A stretch of 64,000 bases of DNA from NCBI GenBank assembly GCA_016931455.1, contig JAFGES010000060.1, positions 1 to 64,000 on the forward strand. The letters are read 5' to 3'. Each line of letters opens with the position of its first letter. The stretch's first letter is position 1. Position numbers and translations under genes: made by a program. Positions 45,943 through 54,499 of this stretch are shown piece by piece. The notes beneath the pieces were generated by a model. That model had not been told where the DNA came from and did no database searches. It saw only the letters and a list, made by a program, of their open reading frames with translations. The stretch is from Desulfobacterales bacterium (GTDB taxonomy: Bacteria > Desulfobacterota > Desulfobacteria > Desulfobacterales > JAHDSC01).

Positions 45943-48285
45943 TTAGGGTCGCACGGCCCGTACAGCACCCAGTTGTCGGCAGTCTTTTTGATCTTTGTTC
46001 CAAGATGTTTCTTTTTGGGAGGACACAACATCAACAACCTTACTCCAACCATCTGAATAGCAAGCGTAATTTTCAGATGTCCAGTACCACACCGGCTCTT
46101 TTGATTCTACCGATGGGAAAAAAGGCTTACGTTTATAAATTTTCTCTAGTTCACCGACAGTAGGCAAACGCCAGTCATTATATCCGCCGGTTCGTAAACT
46201 TTTTACGTATTGAAGAGCGAATTCATAGTCTATTAATCTTTTAAGTTCAAGATTTGAATCCAACATACACCACACCAAACCCGTTCGCGTGTCAGTAATC
46301 GTGCCGTCTTTTTTTTCAACAAATATTCCACCGGCTGACTTGAGTAGGGCCCTTAATCTTTCTTTTTCCTTTGCTTTTCTGTCTAGATCCTCAAGATTTT
46401 GTATTTTGGCCAATTCGCTATTCAATTTTTTTTTCAAAGATGTATTCGGATAGGCTTTCAAATAGTCTAAATAAATCTGTTTTGCAGCCTCATAATGATT
46501 GCCTTTATGTTCTGCTTTTAACATCAAATTAGCAAGTATCTTTTGTTCGTATAGTTTTTTTTGAAATGAAGCCTGCAGGCTCTTTATTTCTTCCGCATGT
46601 TGACTGGAATCATAAATTTTAATAAAATTATCGCAAAGTTGGGCACAAATTTTCCATTTTTCCTGTTTTCCATAAAAAAATATTTTCTCCTTTAAAAAAA
46701 TATAATATTCTTCCTGCATATCCGCAATGAATTGATTAACTTTATCTCGGTATTTTCCCTTTGGGTGATTATTGAGATATTCCATATAAACTGCAATTTT
46801 TTCTCCACTATCGAAGTCAATGGCCGTATTTAATTTTTCATAATCTCTATCATCGGATCGAACCGATATGTCCTCCATTTTACTGCTAATTTTAGCTTTA
46901 TAAATACCATTTGGATATTTTTCTAAATACTGTTTACAAACAGCTGTCGCTTCTGTGTAATTATTCGCTGTACACAATATGTCAGCTCTATGAAGAAGTG
47001 ATTTATAATCCCTTTCCTCAATTATATTTTGAATTTCAATTATCATTTTTTCCGCCTTTAAGGCATAGCTGCCTTCACTATAGGAATCTGAAAACTTTTT
47101 TATTATACTTATCTTTTCTTCTAGTACGTTCTGATTATCGACTTCTACCAAAAGGCGTTGATATTCTTTTTTTTCATGTTGAGATTTAACTGCCCACACA
47201 ATTGTAGCTGTAATGACAACCGTAATGATAACGGTTGCGAAAATTGCAGTAGTCGGCAATCTGAAATGCTTTTTCGTTTTTTCCGTTTCTATGTTCCATT
47301 TTTTTTCACGGCAATATTCTTTAATATATTGACAGGCCTCATCACGATCCATTCCGAATTTAACAGCTGCTTTAACAAGGGCTTCAAAGTATTCCGTACG
47401 AATCTTACCATCCATTCCCGCAACTTCAATATCCGAATTGAGTTCATCCAGATGTGAACGGGCTATGCTTATATTATAGGCATTACGACTCTCTTGTGTC
47501 TTGAAAACCGCTATACACTGTCCAACTAAAATACCACTTGCAGTGACAACGGCATCCTTTTTTATAATTTTAAGAAGTTCCGTCTCTTTTTCTTTTGTTC
47601 GTTTTTGAATGGCTTCGAGACTGGAGCTATTGGAGAGTCCCAAAAAATCATAAAGTGATGATTTGCCGACAATTTTTAGGTTCGCATGAATAACCTTTTC
47701 AATGGATTTATCAAGTTGATGGAATTGGGTAGAATCTACCTTGTAATTTTTTTTGATCGGACAAGTGATTCGTTTGCGAATCTCATCTTCGCTCATTGTA
47801 TGAAGCTTGGCCAATTTCGCAATTTCTTCCTCGGCAATGAAACCTTTACTCATGCGGATTTCGATCTGCTTGTCGATTCGGCTGTATTTTTCTTTTAGCT
47901 TAGCATTAATTCGGTCTCGAATCTTTTTTTCAGAAACAGAATGTAACTTAGCCAGCTTGAAGACCTCCTCATCCGTGATGAAACCTTTACTCATGCGGAT
48001 TTCAAGATGTCTATCGATTTGTAAATATTTTTGTTTGACTTTATTTTGAAATTGTATCTTTGCTTGGCGGGCTTCATTTGGGCGTAGGCTTGGATCAAGC
48101 ATGACTCTCCGGATTTCCGGAATCAAATCAATATAATGCTTAGCCAAAACAGCCTTTGTGGGATGATTGCGATAGCGACTCCATTCGGCTTGCTTTTTCT
48201 TAATTGCCTCCTCTATTTTTTTTTGATCCGACTCTGGTGGATTAACCGAAAGTTCCAGAACCTGATAGAAGTTTTCTCTTTCCAT
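45943..48285 (-). CDS. Large membrane protein with J-like domains, tandem repeat and DUF1566/Lcl C-terminus
   Basis: I do not know a named family for the whole 780 residues. Visible in order: a J-like helical domain (about 1-70) beginning NFYQVLELSVNPPESD, without HPD; two 47-residue-spaced repeats (about 90-126 and 137-173), each with EIRMSKGFI and LAKLH; a second J-like domain (about 208-275) with LYDFLGLSNSSSLEAI and KDAVVTASG; a transmembrane helix (about 346-366); a helical, TPR- or coiled-coil-like stretch; and a C-terminal DUF1566 (Lcl) domain with TDTRTGLVWCML, GGYNDWRLPTVGELEKIY and YWTSENY. It follows the Hsp70 gene by 45 bases, so it is probably that chaperone's membrane-bound partner, with the C-terminal domain outside the membrane. 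Confidence 0.75.
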   Translation of the reverse strand: MERENFYQVLELSVNPPESDQKKIEEAIKKKQAEWSRYRNHPTKAVLAKHYIDLIPEIRRVMLDPSLRPNEARQAKIQFQNKVKQKYLQIDRHLEIRMSKGFITDEEVFKLAKLHSVSEKKIRDRINAKLKEKYSRIDKQIEIRMSKGFIAEEEIAKLAKLHTMSEDEIRKRITCPIKKNYKVDSTQFHQLDKSIEKVIHANLKIVGKSSLYDFLGLSNSSSLEAIQKRTKEKETELLKIIKKDAVVTASGILVGQCIAVFKTQESRNAYNISIARSHLDELNSDIEVAGMDGKIRTEYFEALVKAAVKFGMDRDEACQYIKEYCREKKWNIETEKTKKHFRLPTTAIFATVIITVVITATIVWAVKSQHEKKEYQRLLVEVDNQNVLEEKISIIKKFSDSYSEGSYALKAEKMIIEIQNIIEERDYKSLLHRADILCTANNYTEATAVCKQYLEKYPNGIYKAKISSKMEDISVRSDDRDYEKLNTAIDFDSGEKIAVYMEYLNNHPKGKYRDKVNQFIADMQEEYYIFLKEKIFFYGKQEKWKICAQLCDNFIKIYDSSQHAEEIKSLQASFQKKLYEQKILANLMLKAEHKGNHYEAAKQIYLDYLKAYPNTSLKKKLNSELAKIQNLEDLDRKAKEKERLRALLKSAGGIFVEKKDGTITDTRTGLVWCMLDSNLELKRLIDYEFALQYVKSLRTGGYNDWRLPTVGELEKIYKRKPFFPSVESKEPVWYWTSENYACYSDGWSKVVDVVSSQKETSWNKDQKDCRQLGAVRAVRP
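47837..48003 (-). repeat. Internal duplication within the J-like protein gene
   Basis: A 26-base stretch at 47837-47862 recurs unchanged at 47978-48003, exactly 141 bases (47 codons) away. It encodes the EIRMSKGFI core of two protein repeats. The flanking codons have diverged, which suggests either selection on this motif or gene conversion. Confidence 0.85.
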
Positions 48286-48330
48286 AATCTAATTTTATCC
48301 TAATACTCTCAATCATACTCCTTTCATACT

Positions 48331-49995
48331 TTAATGGATAACAAGGCTTTGACTTCGAGTTTTTGCTTCTTCAAATTCTTCACCCTGAATAAAAGATTTT
48401 GTTTCGATGGCAACTGCAACAGTACGTAACTCACTGGTCTCAACAGCATTAATTTGCAGGCGACCCTCCGGATTCATTTTAAAAGAGATTTCAATCGGCA
48501 AATCAACCGGCAAACCTGTAGGCAAATTTAGTATAGCCGTTCCTATTTCGATTGAATTTTCAGCCTGAACAGTTTCTGCACTGGATTCATTTTCCATTAT
48601 ACGAATCAATACTGTTTTCTGGTCGGGAATCGCTGTATAAAAATGTTTTTTGGCATCCACCGGTAAAGCCGTATTTCTCAGTATAAGGTTGAAAACGAGT
48701 TCTTCATTATGTTGGTTGCGTACCACAACGCCAAAGCTCTTGCTTGCCACATCTTTAATTTTAACCATGGAACGCTCTAAATAAGGAAGTGTGTAACCCG
48801 TATCATCAGCCATTTGCTGGACGACTTCTTTGACGATATCTTCAGGTGTCGACTCAAGATCGTCATAAATTTGATCAAGGCTTTTACTTGTTCTTTTTGC
48901 AATTCGTTTGATCAGTCCATCGTTGAGGGAAAGTTTCCAACCATAAATTGCAGCACCTTTTGCTACCGCTTCATCAGGGTCAAACATCTTCGGCTCTATG
49001 GAAAACTCCTCTTTAATACGATCAACAACTTGAGGCATCCGTGTAGAGCCACCGACTAAGATAATTTCATCAAAACGCTTATATCCCTTTTTCGCGGCTT
49101 CTTTCAAGATTTCATGGGTCAAAGCAATGGTTCTCTCGATTAAATCGCGTGTAATTTCTTCAAACTTTTCCCGTTTTAATTCAACCTTAACCCTTTCCCC
49201 GCCATGGGTTATGGAAATAGGAGTTTTTTCTCTCTGACTCATTATTTTTTTTGACTTCTCAGCAGAAAGCTGAAGATCTTGACAGGTATCAGGATCTTCA
49301 AGAATGTCCTCTTCTATTCCGGTCTTATTTTTAAATTCCTCTACCAAATTCGTTACAATGCGGTCATCCCAGTCTTTACCGCCTAGATTATGATCGCCCC
49401 CCGCACAAATTACCTCAATGGAATCCGGTTGAATATCAATCATCGTTATATCAAAGGTGCCGCCTCCAAGATCATAAACCAGAACAACCCGACTTTCGGA
49501 AAACTCGGTAGTGCCGTATGCAATGGCCGCTGCAGTAGGTTCATTAATAATTTGACGAACATTAAAGCCTGCAATTTCACCGGCCTTCCGGGTTGCCTCA
49601 CGCTCATTAATGCCGAAATAAGCAGGGCAGGTGATGACGATATCTGAGATTTTTTCACCCAACTTATACTCCGCATCCTGTACAAGCTTTCGTATAATAT
49701 AACTTGAAATCTCCTCTGCCCGATAAGCTTTGGAATTATATTCAAAAGCGAAATTGGGATCACCCATTGACCGTTTCACAAAACTGACAACTTCGCATGG
49801 GTATAATTTAGCACTTTCCTTGGCGACATCACCGACAACAATACTTTTCCCATCAAAAAAAACAACTGAGGGTGTTACTCGTTGATTTTCCGCGTTGGGT
49901 ACAACAACCGCTTTACCATATTCATCGACATATGCAATCGATGAATATGTGGTTCCTAAATCAATTCCAAAAATCCTCTTCATCTGCTCACCCAT
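48331..49995 (-). CDS. Non-canonical Hsp70 (DnaK-like) chaperone
   Basis: ATP-dependent chaperone of 554 residues. The nucleotide-binding domain is complete: IFGIDLGTTYSSIAYV (phosphate 1), VLVYDLGGGTFDITMI (phosphate 2), IINEPTAAAIAYG (connect) and ILVGGSTRMPQVVDRI (adenosine). A roughly 50-residue insert rich in Asp/Glu follows near residue 355, and the usual DVxPLSLGIET linker is replaced by DVASKSFGVVVRN. The substrate-binding beta-domain is present but there is no room for the C-terminal helical lid (DnaK is about 640 residues). GAGGAG precedes the ATG. It sits 13 bases after the GrpE-like gene and before the J-like protein, so it is an accessory Hsp70 system, not the housekeeping DnaK. 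Confidence 0.92.
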   Translation of the reverse strand: MGEQMKRIFGIDLGTTYSSIAYVDEYGKAVVVPNAENQRVTPSVVFFDGKSIVVGDVAKESAKLYPCEVVSFVKRSMGDPNFAFEYNSKAYRAEEISSYIIRKLVQDAEYKLGEKISDIVITCPAYFGINEREATRKAGEIAGFNVRQIINEPTAAAIAYGTTEFSESRVVLVYDLGGGTFDITMIDIQPDSIEVICAGGDHNLGGKDWDDRIVTNLVEEFKNKTGIEEDILEDPDTCQDLQLSAEKSKKIMSQREKTPISITHGGERVKVELKREKFEEITRDLIERTIALTHEILKEAAKKGYKRFDEIILVGGSTRMPQVVDRIKEEFSIEPKMFDPDEAVAKGAAIYGWKLSLNDGLIKRIAKRTSKSLDQIYDDLESTPEDIVKEVVQQMADDTGYTLPYLERSMVKIKDVASKSFGVVVRNQHNEELVFNLILRNTALPVDAKKHFYTAIPDQKTVLIRIMENESSAETVQAENSIEIGTAILNLPTGLPVDLPIEISFKMNPEGRLQINAVETSELRTVAVAIETKSFIQGEEFEEAKTRSQSLVIH

Positions 49996-50008
49996 GGGAT
50001 CTCCTCAT

Positions 50009-50725
50009 TTATACTTCAATTGGGGCTAATATATAGGAATAAACCGCCACCATTTCAGGCCGAATCACTTTTCCATCCCATTCGTAACCCGGACGCAAAC
50101 TTTCAGCAACGGTTTTGTCTTTGGACTTATCTGCAGTTTCAATCGTTTTCATCACCCTTTGGCAACCCGGATCGAACGTAGCTTTGTTGCAAGTAAATGG
50201 TTTAACGCCTTGCCAGTAAAATAAATCTTCTAAATCCGAAGGTATATTTTCAAATACTTTGAGCAACTTTTCCAGATCGATTGCAGAGGCCTCTTTAGAA
50301 CGATAATGCTCCACCAACTTTCTTATATCATCAATAATTTTTATCACATCCATAATAAAGGATTTCAGGTATTTTTTGACGATATCTTTTTTATACTCCT
50401 GAAGCTCTTGATGGAGCTGATCAATTATTTTATCTTTATGGGCATCATATTTTAATTTGCTCTGAAATTCCCGTTGAAGGCTGCTCAGCTGTTCTTGAAT
50501 TTGCTCCATTTTTAAGATTATCGGTTTCGTGACCTCCTTCGTAGAAGCCGCTAAGCCTTCTTTTGTTTCTATTTCTTGTAACCTTTCGTCCGGATTCAAT
50601 ATGGCATCATCTCCCTGTATATTAGTGCTCACGCCGGATTCAGACGTTATAGGATCGGATTTAATCTTGGCAAGCTCCTTAATCGGAATACCAAAGTTAA
50701 ATTCTTCGTCTTCCATTTCATCCAT
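50009..50725 (-). CDS. GrpE-like nucleotide exchange factor
   Basis: A 238-residue protein with a disordered acidic N-terminus (1-70), a long coiled coil (about 75-120, MEQIQEQLSSLQREFQSKLK and onward), a helical bundle, and a C-terminal beta wing with ATFDPGCQRVM and LRPGYEWDGKVIRPEMVAVY, which match the GrpE signature pattern. It is divergent from housekeeping GrpE. It presumably releases ADP from the adjacent Hsp70. The gene overlaps nothing, but lies only 13 bases from the Hsp70 gene. Confidence 0.82.
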   Translation of the reverse strand: MDEMEDEEFNFGIPIKELAKIKSDPITSESGVSTNIQGDDAILNPDERLQEIETKEGLAASTKEVTKPIILKMEQIQEQLSSLQREFQSKLKYDAHKDKIIDQLHQELQEYKKDIVKKYLKSFIMDVIKIIDDIRKLVEHYRSKEASAIDLEKLLKVFENIPSDLEDLFYWQGVKPFTCNKATFDPGCQRVMKTIETADKSKDKTVAESLRPGYEWDGKVIRPEMVAVYSYILAPIEV

Positions 50726-50956
50726 TTAAAAGATTACTCCATATCTAAGGTTCTGACTTTACAATTGCTTCATAACTTTGGTATCGACATTTTTAACAAA
50801 TACTTTAATGCTTGTATCTCGCACAATAAAGGCGAATCTTAGCATAAGTTTTAATACGAAAGATTTTTCAAATTTTGAAGTGAATTTTTATGGAGAAATA
50901 AGCGGTATCGGCTGCAATTTATAATTGAATATTGTGTTGGTTGTATGTTGGGATGT

Positions 50957-52291
50957 TTAAAAAAGCGATTTTATATTAGTAACCAAAAAAACAGCGTTTG
51001 ATCGGCTTCCTGGTTTTTCTGTGTAATCATTGAGCGTTAACATAGCAAAAAGGCTTTGGATATCATTTATAACATTATTTTCTTCAAATATAAACTTTTG
51101 GCTGTCATGGCTTGAATCAAAATTTTTTTTTATCTCCTGAACCATTTTATGGAATGGCGAAGGTTCCAGAATTTGCTGTGCCTTATTAAGAATACTCGCA
51201 ATAAATATTTTGAAGCTCTTTAAGAGAAATATGCGACCATCTTCAAAACCTTTAAAAGATTCCAACGCTTCTAAAACTTTATGAATATTTGTTTCAATAG
51301 GAGTATTGGGGTGAAAATTTTCGAGCAACTTTTTTTGTTGGGGAGATAGCTCCGATTTACATCCATTAATGAGGGCAAATGCCCATCTCTTAACTTCTAT
51401 TTCATGATATTTTTTAATCTGATCTCTTGATAAAGGTATCGGTTTCGAACTCCATTCATCAATAACGGTAAACGTCCATCTCCCGGCCTCATTTAAAAAA
51501 TGTCTGTAAATGACGCCCGTGACCGCATAATATTGTTTAATTATCTCGGAATAACCGTTTTCTACTTCTTTATTGACGAAATCAATTTCTTCGTTTTTTT
51601 CAATAAGGCCATATGAAATCAAAGAATATAATACCTTATATACGGTAAAATCATCATAGCCGCTTTCATTCATTAATTGTCTAACAGTCCGTTTACCATC
51701 AACAAGCGTCAAAATCCGCCATTCATCTGCATTGAATTTAATTTCTTTTTTATCTTGATTGCTTTGAGAAATTTTAAATATCAATCTGTCATTGGTAATT
51801 TGCTTGGATATAAGCGACATTTCATCAACACGTCTTGTTGCTTCCAAAACGATGTTCATAATGTTTAAGGGAGTAACCACCATACCATTTAAATTAAGCT
51901 TGGCATCTTTATACTCAAAGCTCCCTTTTTCCCATAAAAACAGATCAAATATAATATCTTCAGCCTGTTTATAAATAATTTCTTTTAATCTTTCTTTAGA
52001 AATATAGCCCTGAACAACCATAATTTCACCTAATGCCAGCTTTTTCTCTTTCGCTAAAGCCAAGCAGGTGTTTAGTTGTTCAGAGGAAATTATCCCCTTG
52101 TTTCGTAAAAGATAACCGAGCCGAGCCTCTTTTTTAGATCCGGTGGCATATATTACGGCGCCATGCTTCATGAAAATTTTAACCTCATTTTCATCCCTGA
52201 TAAGTCGCAACACACCTGTCTTTTTGTCATTGCATAATAGCTGTAAAATGCTTGCGAGAAAAGAGGTCTCGAAATTACCTTTAAGATGCAT
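50957..52291 (-). CDS. PATAN (DUF4388) domain protein with winged helix
   Basis: A 444-residue cytoplasmic protein. Residues 1-140 are a DUF4388/PATAN domain (LKGNFETSFLASILQLLCND, IFMKHGAVIYATG, LGEIMVVQGYISKERL). Residues about 185-235 look like a winged helix (WRILTLVDGKRTVRQLMNES, then SLISYGLIE). The C-terminal 200 residues are helical and unrecognised. PATAN proteins act in signalling, for example with response regulators in cyanobacteria. Its place 231 bases ahead of the GrpE-like gene suggests control of, or coupling to, the Hsp70 module. This is inference. Confidence 0.8.
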   Translation of the reverse strand: MHLKGNFETSFLASILQLLCNDKKTGVLRLIRDENEVKIFMKHGAVIYATGSKKEARLGYLLRNKGIISSEQLNTCLALAKEKKLALGEIMVVQGYISKERLKEIIYKQAEDIIFDLFLWEKGSFEYKDAKLNLNGMVVTPLNIMNIVLEATRRVDEMSLISKQITNDRLIFKISQSNQDKKEIKFNADEWRILTLVDGKRTVRQLMNESGYDDFTVYKVLYSLISYGLIEKNEEIDFVNKEVENGYSEIIKQYYAVTGVIYRHFLNEAGRWTFTVIDEWSSKPIPLSRDQIKKYHEIEVKRWAFALINGCKSELSPQQKKLLENFHPNTPIETNIHKVLEALESFKGFEDGRIFLLKSFKIFIASILNKAQQILEPSPFHKMVQEIKKNFDSSHDSQKFIFEENNVINDIQSLFAMLTLNDYTEKPGSRSNAVFLVTNIKSLF

Positions 52292-52355
52292 GTATCTAAG
52301 GCCTTTAATTCTCCTTTATCCAATTATGGACTTATAATGTACAATAAAAAATCCT

Positions 52356-53207
52356 CTAAAACACGATTCCCGCATATCCAACGAAGCTTTCGCCGGGACT
52401 TTTATCATAGCTGTTGGAATAGGCGATCAATTCCGCACTTTCAGCCCCTATCTGAATACCGGCGGCAATAGCTGTCGCTGCAGCACCGGCACAGCACGCA
52501 TTTTGTGATGTTGAAGCTTCACGGACAACTTCATCCGGGTCCATAGAAAGCATGGCCTCAATAACTCTTCGGTCATTTTCATTCCGAACCCATTCGGCCG
52601 CCGAGGGGCCGATTCCTTTGGGAATAAAACCATAGTTTAATCCATAATGGGTTAAATCCGTAGATCCAATAATTTTTACCTGCAGTCCTAGTTCAACGGC
52701 AATTGCCACAGCAGTCTTTCCAATTTCGAATGAATTTCTCGTGGGAGGTACTCCAATGGGCACAATTTTTACTTTTGGAAAAAAATATTTTATAAAGGGG
52801 ATCTGAATTTCAATAGTATTATCCTGAGTAAAATCCTCCATTGTTTCCAGCTTAAAACTAAATTTACGGGCAATTTCACTTGCAAGTTCGTCTTCGATAT
52901 AAATTTCACCAAAAGGAGTCTCCCATGCCCCCTTTGTCATAATATAGCTTGGCGAACTTGAATGAAGATGCATTCCGAATATTAAAAAAACATCAGGATG
53001 ATTATCAGCCTTTAAAAAATTGATCACATTACAAGCAATACTGCCTGAAAAATACCACCCCGCATGGGGTACAATACCACCAACCAATTTTTTCCGTGAA
53101 GGTATTTTAATATTCGGATCTCGAAGAAAATTTTTAATTTCTTTCTCACATCCTGAAGCACTTGCAGGATACCAACTTCCTGCAAACATTGCTTTTCTCA
53201 CAGCCAT
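52356..53207 (-). CDS. MEMO1-family protein (AmmeMemoRadiSam system protein B)
   Basis: A 283-residue protein of the MEMO family, related in fold to extradiol dioxygenases. It begins MAVRKAMFAGSWYP, then has the metal-ligand-like GGIVPHAGWYFSGSIACN and FGMHLHSSSPSYI. It ends with the ESFVGYAGIVF strand. The family is widespread beside radical SAM and AMMECR1 genes, but neither is present here. Its reaction is not known with certainty. ATG at 53207 is chosen because AAAGGAG lies nine bases upstream; a TTG seven codons earlier precedes the site. The PATAN gene starts 64 bases further on. Confidence 0.9.
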   Translation of the reverse strand: MAVRKAMFAGSWYPASASGCEKEIKNFLRDPNIKIPSRKKLVGGIVPHAGWYFSGSIACNVINFLKADNHPDVFLIFGMHLHSSSPSYIMTKGAWETPFGEIYIEDELASEIARKFSFKLETMEDFTQDNTIEIQIPFIKYFFPKVKIVPIGVPPTRNSFEIGKTAVAIAVELGLQVKIIGSTDLTHYGLNYGFIPKGIGPSAAEWVRNENDRRVIEAMLSMDPDEVVREASTSQNACCAGAAATAIAAGIQIGAESAELIAYSNSYDKSPGESFVGYAGIVF

Positions 53208-53536
53208 GGCTCCAAACTCCTTTCCCAATCATTAAAGTGTCGGATTAAATTCAATCATCCCGGTGCACATCTTTAGCTTTATAACAATTAGATCCTAATA
53301 CTCGATCGGTAGGCAATTGTGAGAGAAGCTCTAATCAGAATCCAACTTTTTACCATAGACCATAAATAGTAATCGGCCGAACTTCAAAAAAGCTAAAGCC
53401 GCACAATTTTTGAATGTTTAATTATGTGAAAGTTTCTTGAAAATGTATAATGCCTAATCTATGACCGTTGATAGGAGATTGTGTTGAGTGAAATATGACT
53501 TTTTCAAAAAGACATAAGGAACGAAGATATCAAATA
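53208..53536. other. 329-base gap without gene
   Basis: Between the MEMO gene and the zinc-ribbon gene I see no conserved frame. It should hold the promoter of the MEMO-Hsp70 unit and the 3-prime end of the AOR unit. A weak hairpin (GACTTTTTC/AAAAAGAC-type) lies near 53495-53511. Confidence 0.4.
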
Positions 53537-53737
53537 TTATTTTTTATCAGGGCAGATAGCCCTTAACATGTCTTTACCTATTTTTTTCCGGCGGCATACC
53601 GGACATATCAATATTTCGTCTTCAGGTAAACCTGTTTTCTCTATTACATAATCAAACACCTTTTGGGTAACATGACGCTTTCCGCAGATGGGACAAAACA
53701 ACGACTTGGAATTATTTGACTGTAACGATTTTTTCAT
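53537..53737 (-). CDS. Small zinc-ribbon protein duplicating the end of the HoxU-like subunit
   Basis: A 66-residue protein with two Cys pairs, LFCPICGKRHVTQ and ICPVCRRKKIGKDMLRAIC, probably a zinc ribbon. It aligns along nearly its whole length with the last 60 residues of the upstream HoxU-like protein (KCPICGEQHITNQ, then ICPRCRREKMGQEMLRGIC), including the KTGL spacer. It overlaps that gene by 26 bases. I infer a duplicated module that may dock to or mature the oxidoreductase. I know no named family for it. Confidence 0.75.
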   Translation of the reverse strand: MKKSLQSNNSKSLFCPICGKRHVTQKVFDYVIEKTGLPEDEILICPVCRRKKIGKDMLRAICPDKK

Positions 53738-54482
53738 GGCAGATCCCCCTTAACATCTCTTGCCCCATTTTTTCACGACGGCATCTAGGGCAGATCGATA
53801 ATTCAGTTTCAGACAGACCCGTTTTTTGCATTTCATATAACAGCATTTGATTGGTAATATGTTGTTCGCCGCAAATCGGGCATTTTAAAAGTTCAAATTG
53901 ATGATACCATAATGCGCGTTTGCCGTTGCTATCTATCATTCGAATAGCGCCTGTCGGGCAAATAGCGACACAAGAACCACAACCGATACAATCTTCGTTG
54001 GCATCTTTATATGGAGTTTGAACCACTTTATCGGCGCCACGCCCGGCTGTATAAATCGCTGCAGTTCCCTGCTTATGGCAGAGTCGATAACATAATCCGC
54101 ATAACACACACCTTTTATTCTGAACATTTAAAGTATCAAATTCCGGCTCTATTTTTTCATTGATAATTTCCTCTAATATTTCTTTTGCCTCAGGTGCTCT
54201 AGCGATAAGGAGCTTGGCAGTCATTCTGCGACTTTTTTTTACCATTTCAGATTCCGTATAAAATCTTTCAATGGAACGAATCGGATACTCACAAGCAGCG
54301 ACTAATTTTGATTCATTTTTTTTTCTAACTTCAACCACGCAAAGTCTGCAGCCGGCAAATCCAGGAAAATCAGGATGATAGCAAAGGGTAGGTATATAAA
54401 TATTATTTTTTTTGCAAGTATCTAATAATTTTGTATTTTTTGCAACTTTAAATTTTTTGTCGTTGATGAAAATTTCGACCAT
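53712..54482 (-). CDS. HoxU/NuoG-N-like iron-sulfur subunit with zinc-ribbon extension
   Basis: A 256-residue diaphorase subunit. The N-terminal [2Fe-2S] domain has Cys 34, 45, 48 and 64 (PTLCYHPDFPGFAGCRLCVV). A first [4Fe-4S] motif is RCVLCGLCYRLCHKQG and a second is DCIGCGSCVAICPTGAI. Instead of ending there, as short HoxU proteins do, the chain continues with about 60 residues bearing two extra CxxC pairs. It passes electrons between the NuoF-like subunit and partner proteins. It lies 17 bases after the NuoF-like gene. Confidence 0.9.
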   Translation of the reverse strand: MVEIFINDKKFKVAKNTKLLDTCKKNNIYIPTLCYHPDFPGFAGCRLCVVEVRKKNESKLVAACEYPIRSIERFYTESEMVKKSRRMTAKLLIARAPEAKEILEEIINEKIEPEFDTLNVQNKRCVLCGLCYRLCHKQGTAAIYTAGRGADKVVQTPYKDANEDCIGCGSCVAICPTGAIRMIDSNGKRALWYHQFELLKCPICGEQHITNQMLLYEMQKTGLSETELSICPRCRREKMGQEMLRGICHEKIVTVK

Positions 54483-54499
54483 TTCAAATCTCCATTAAT

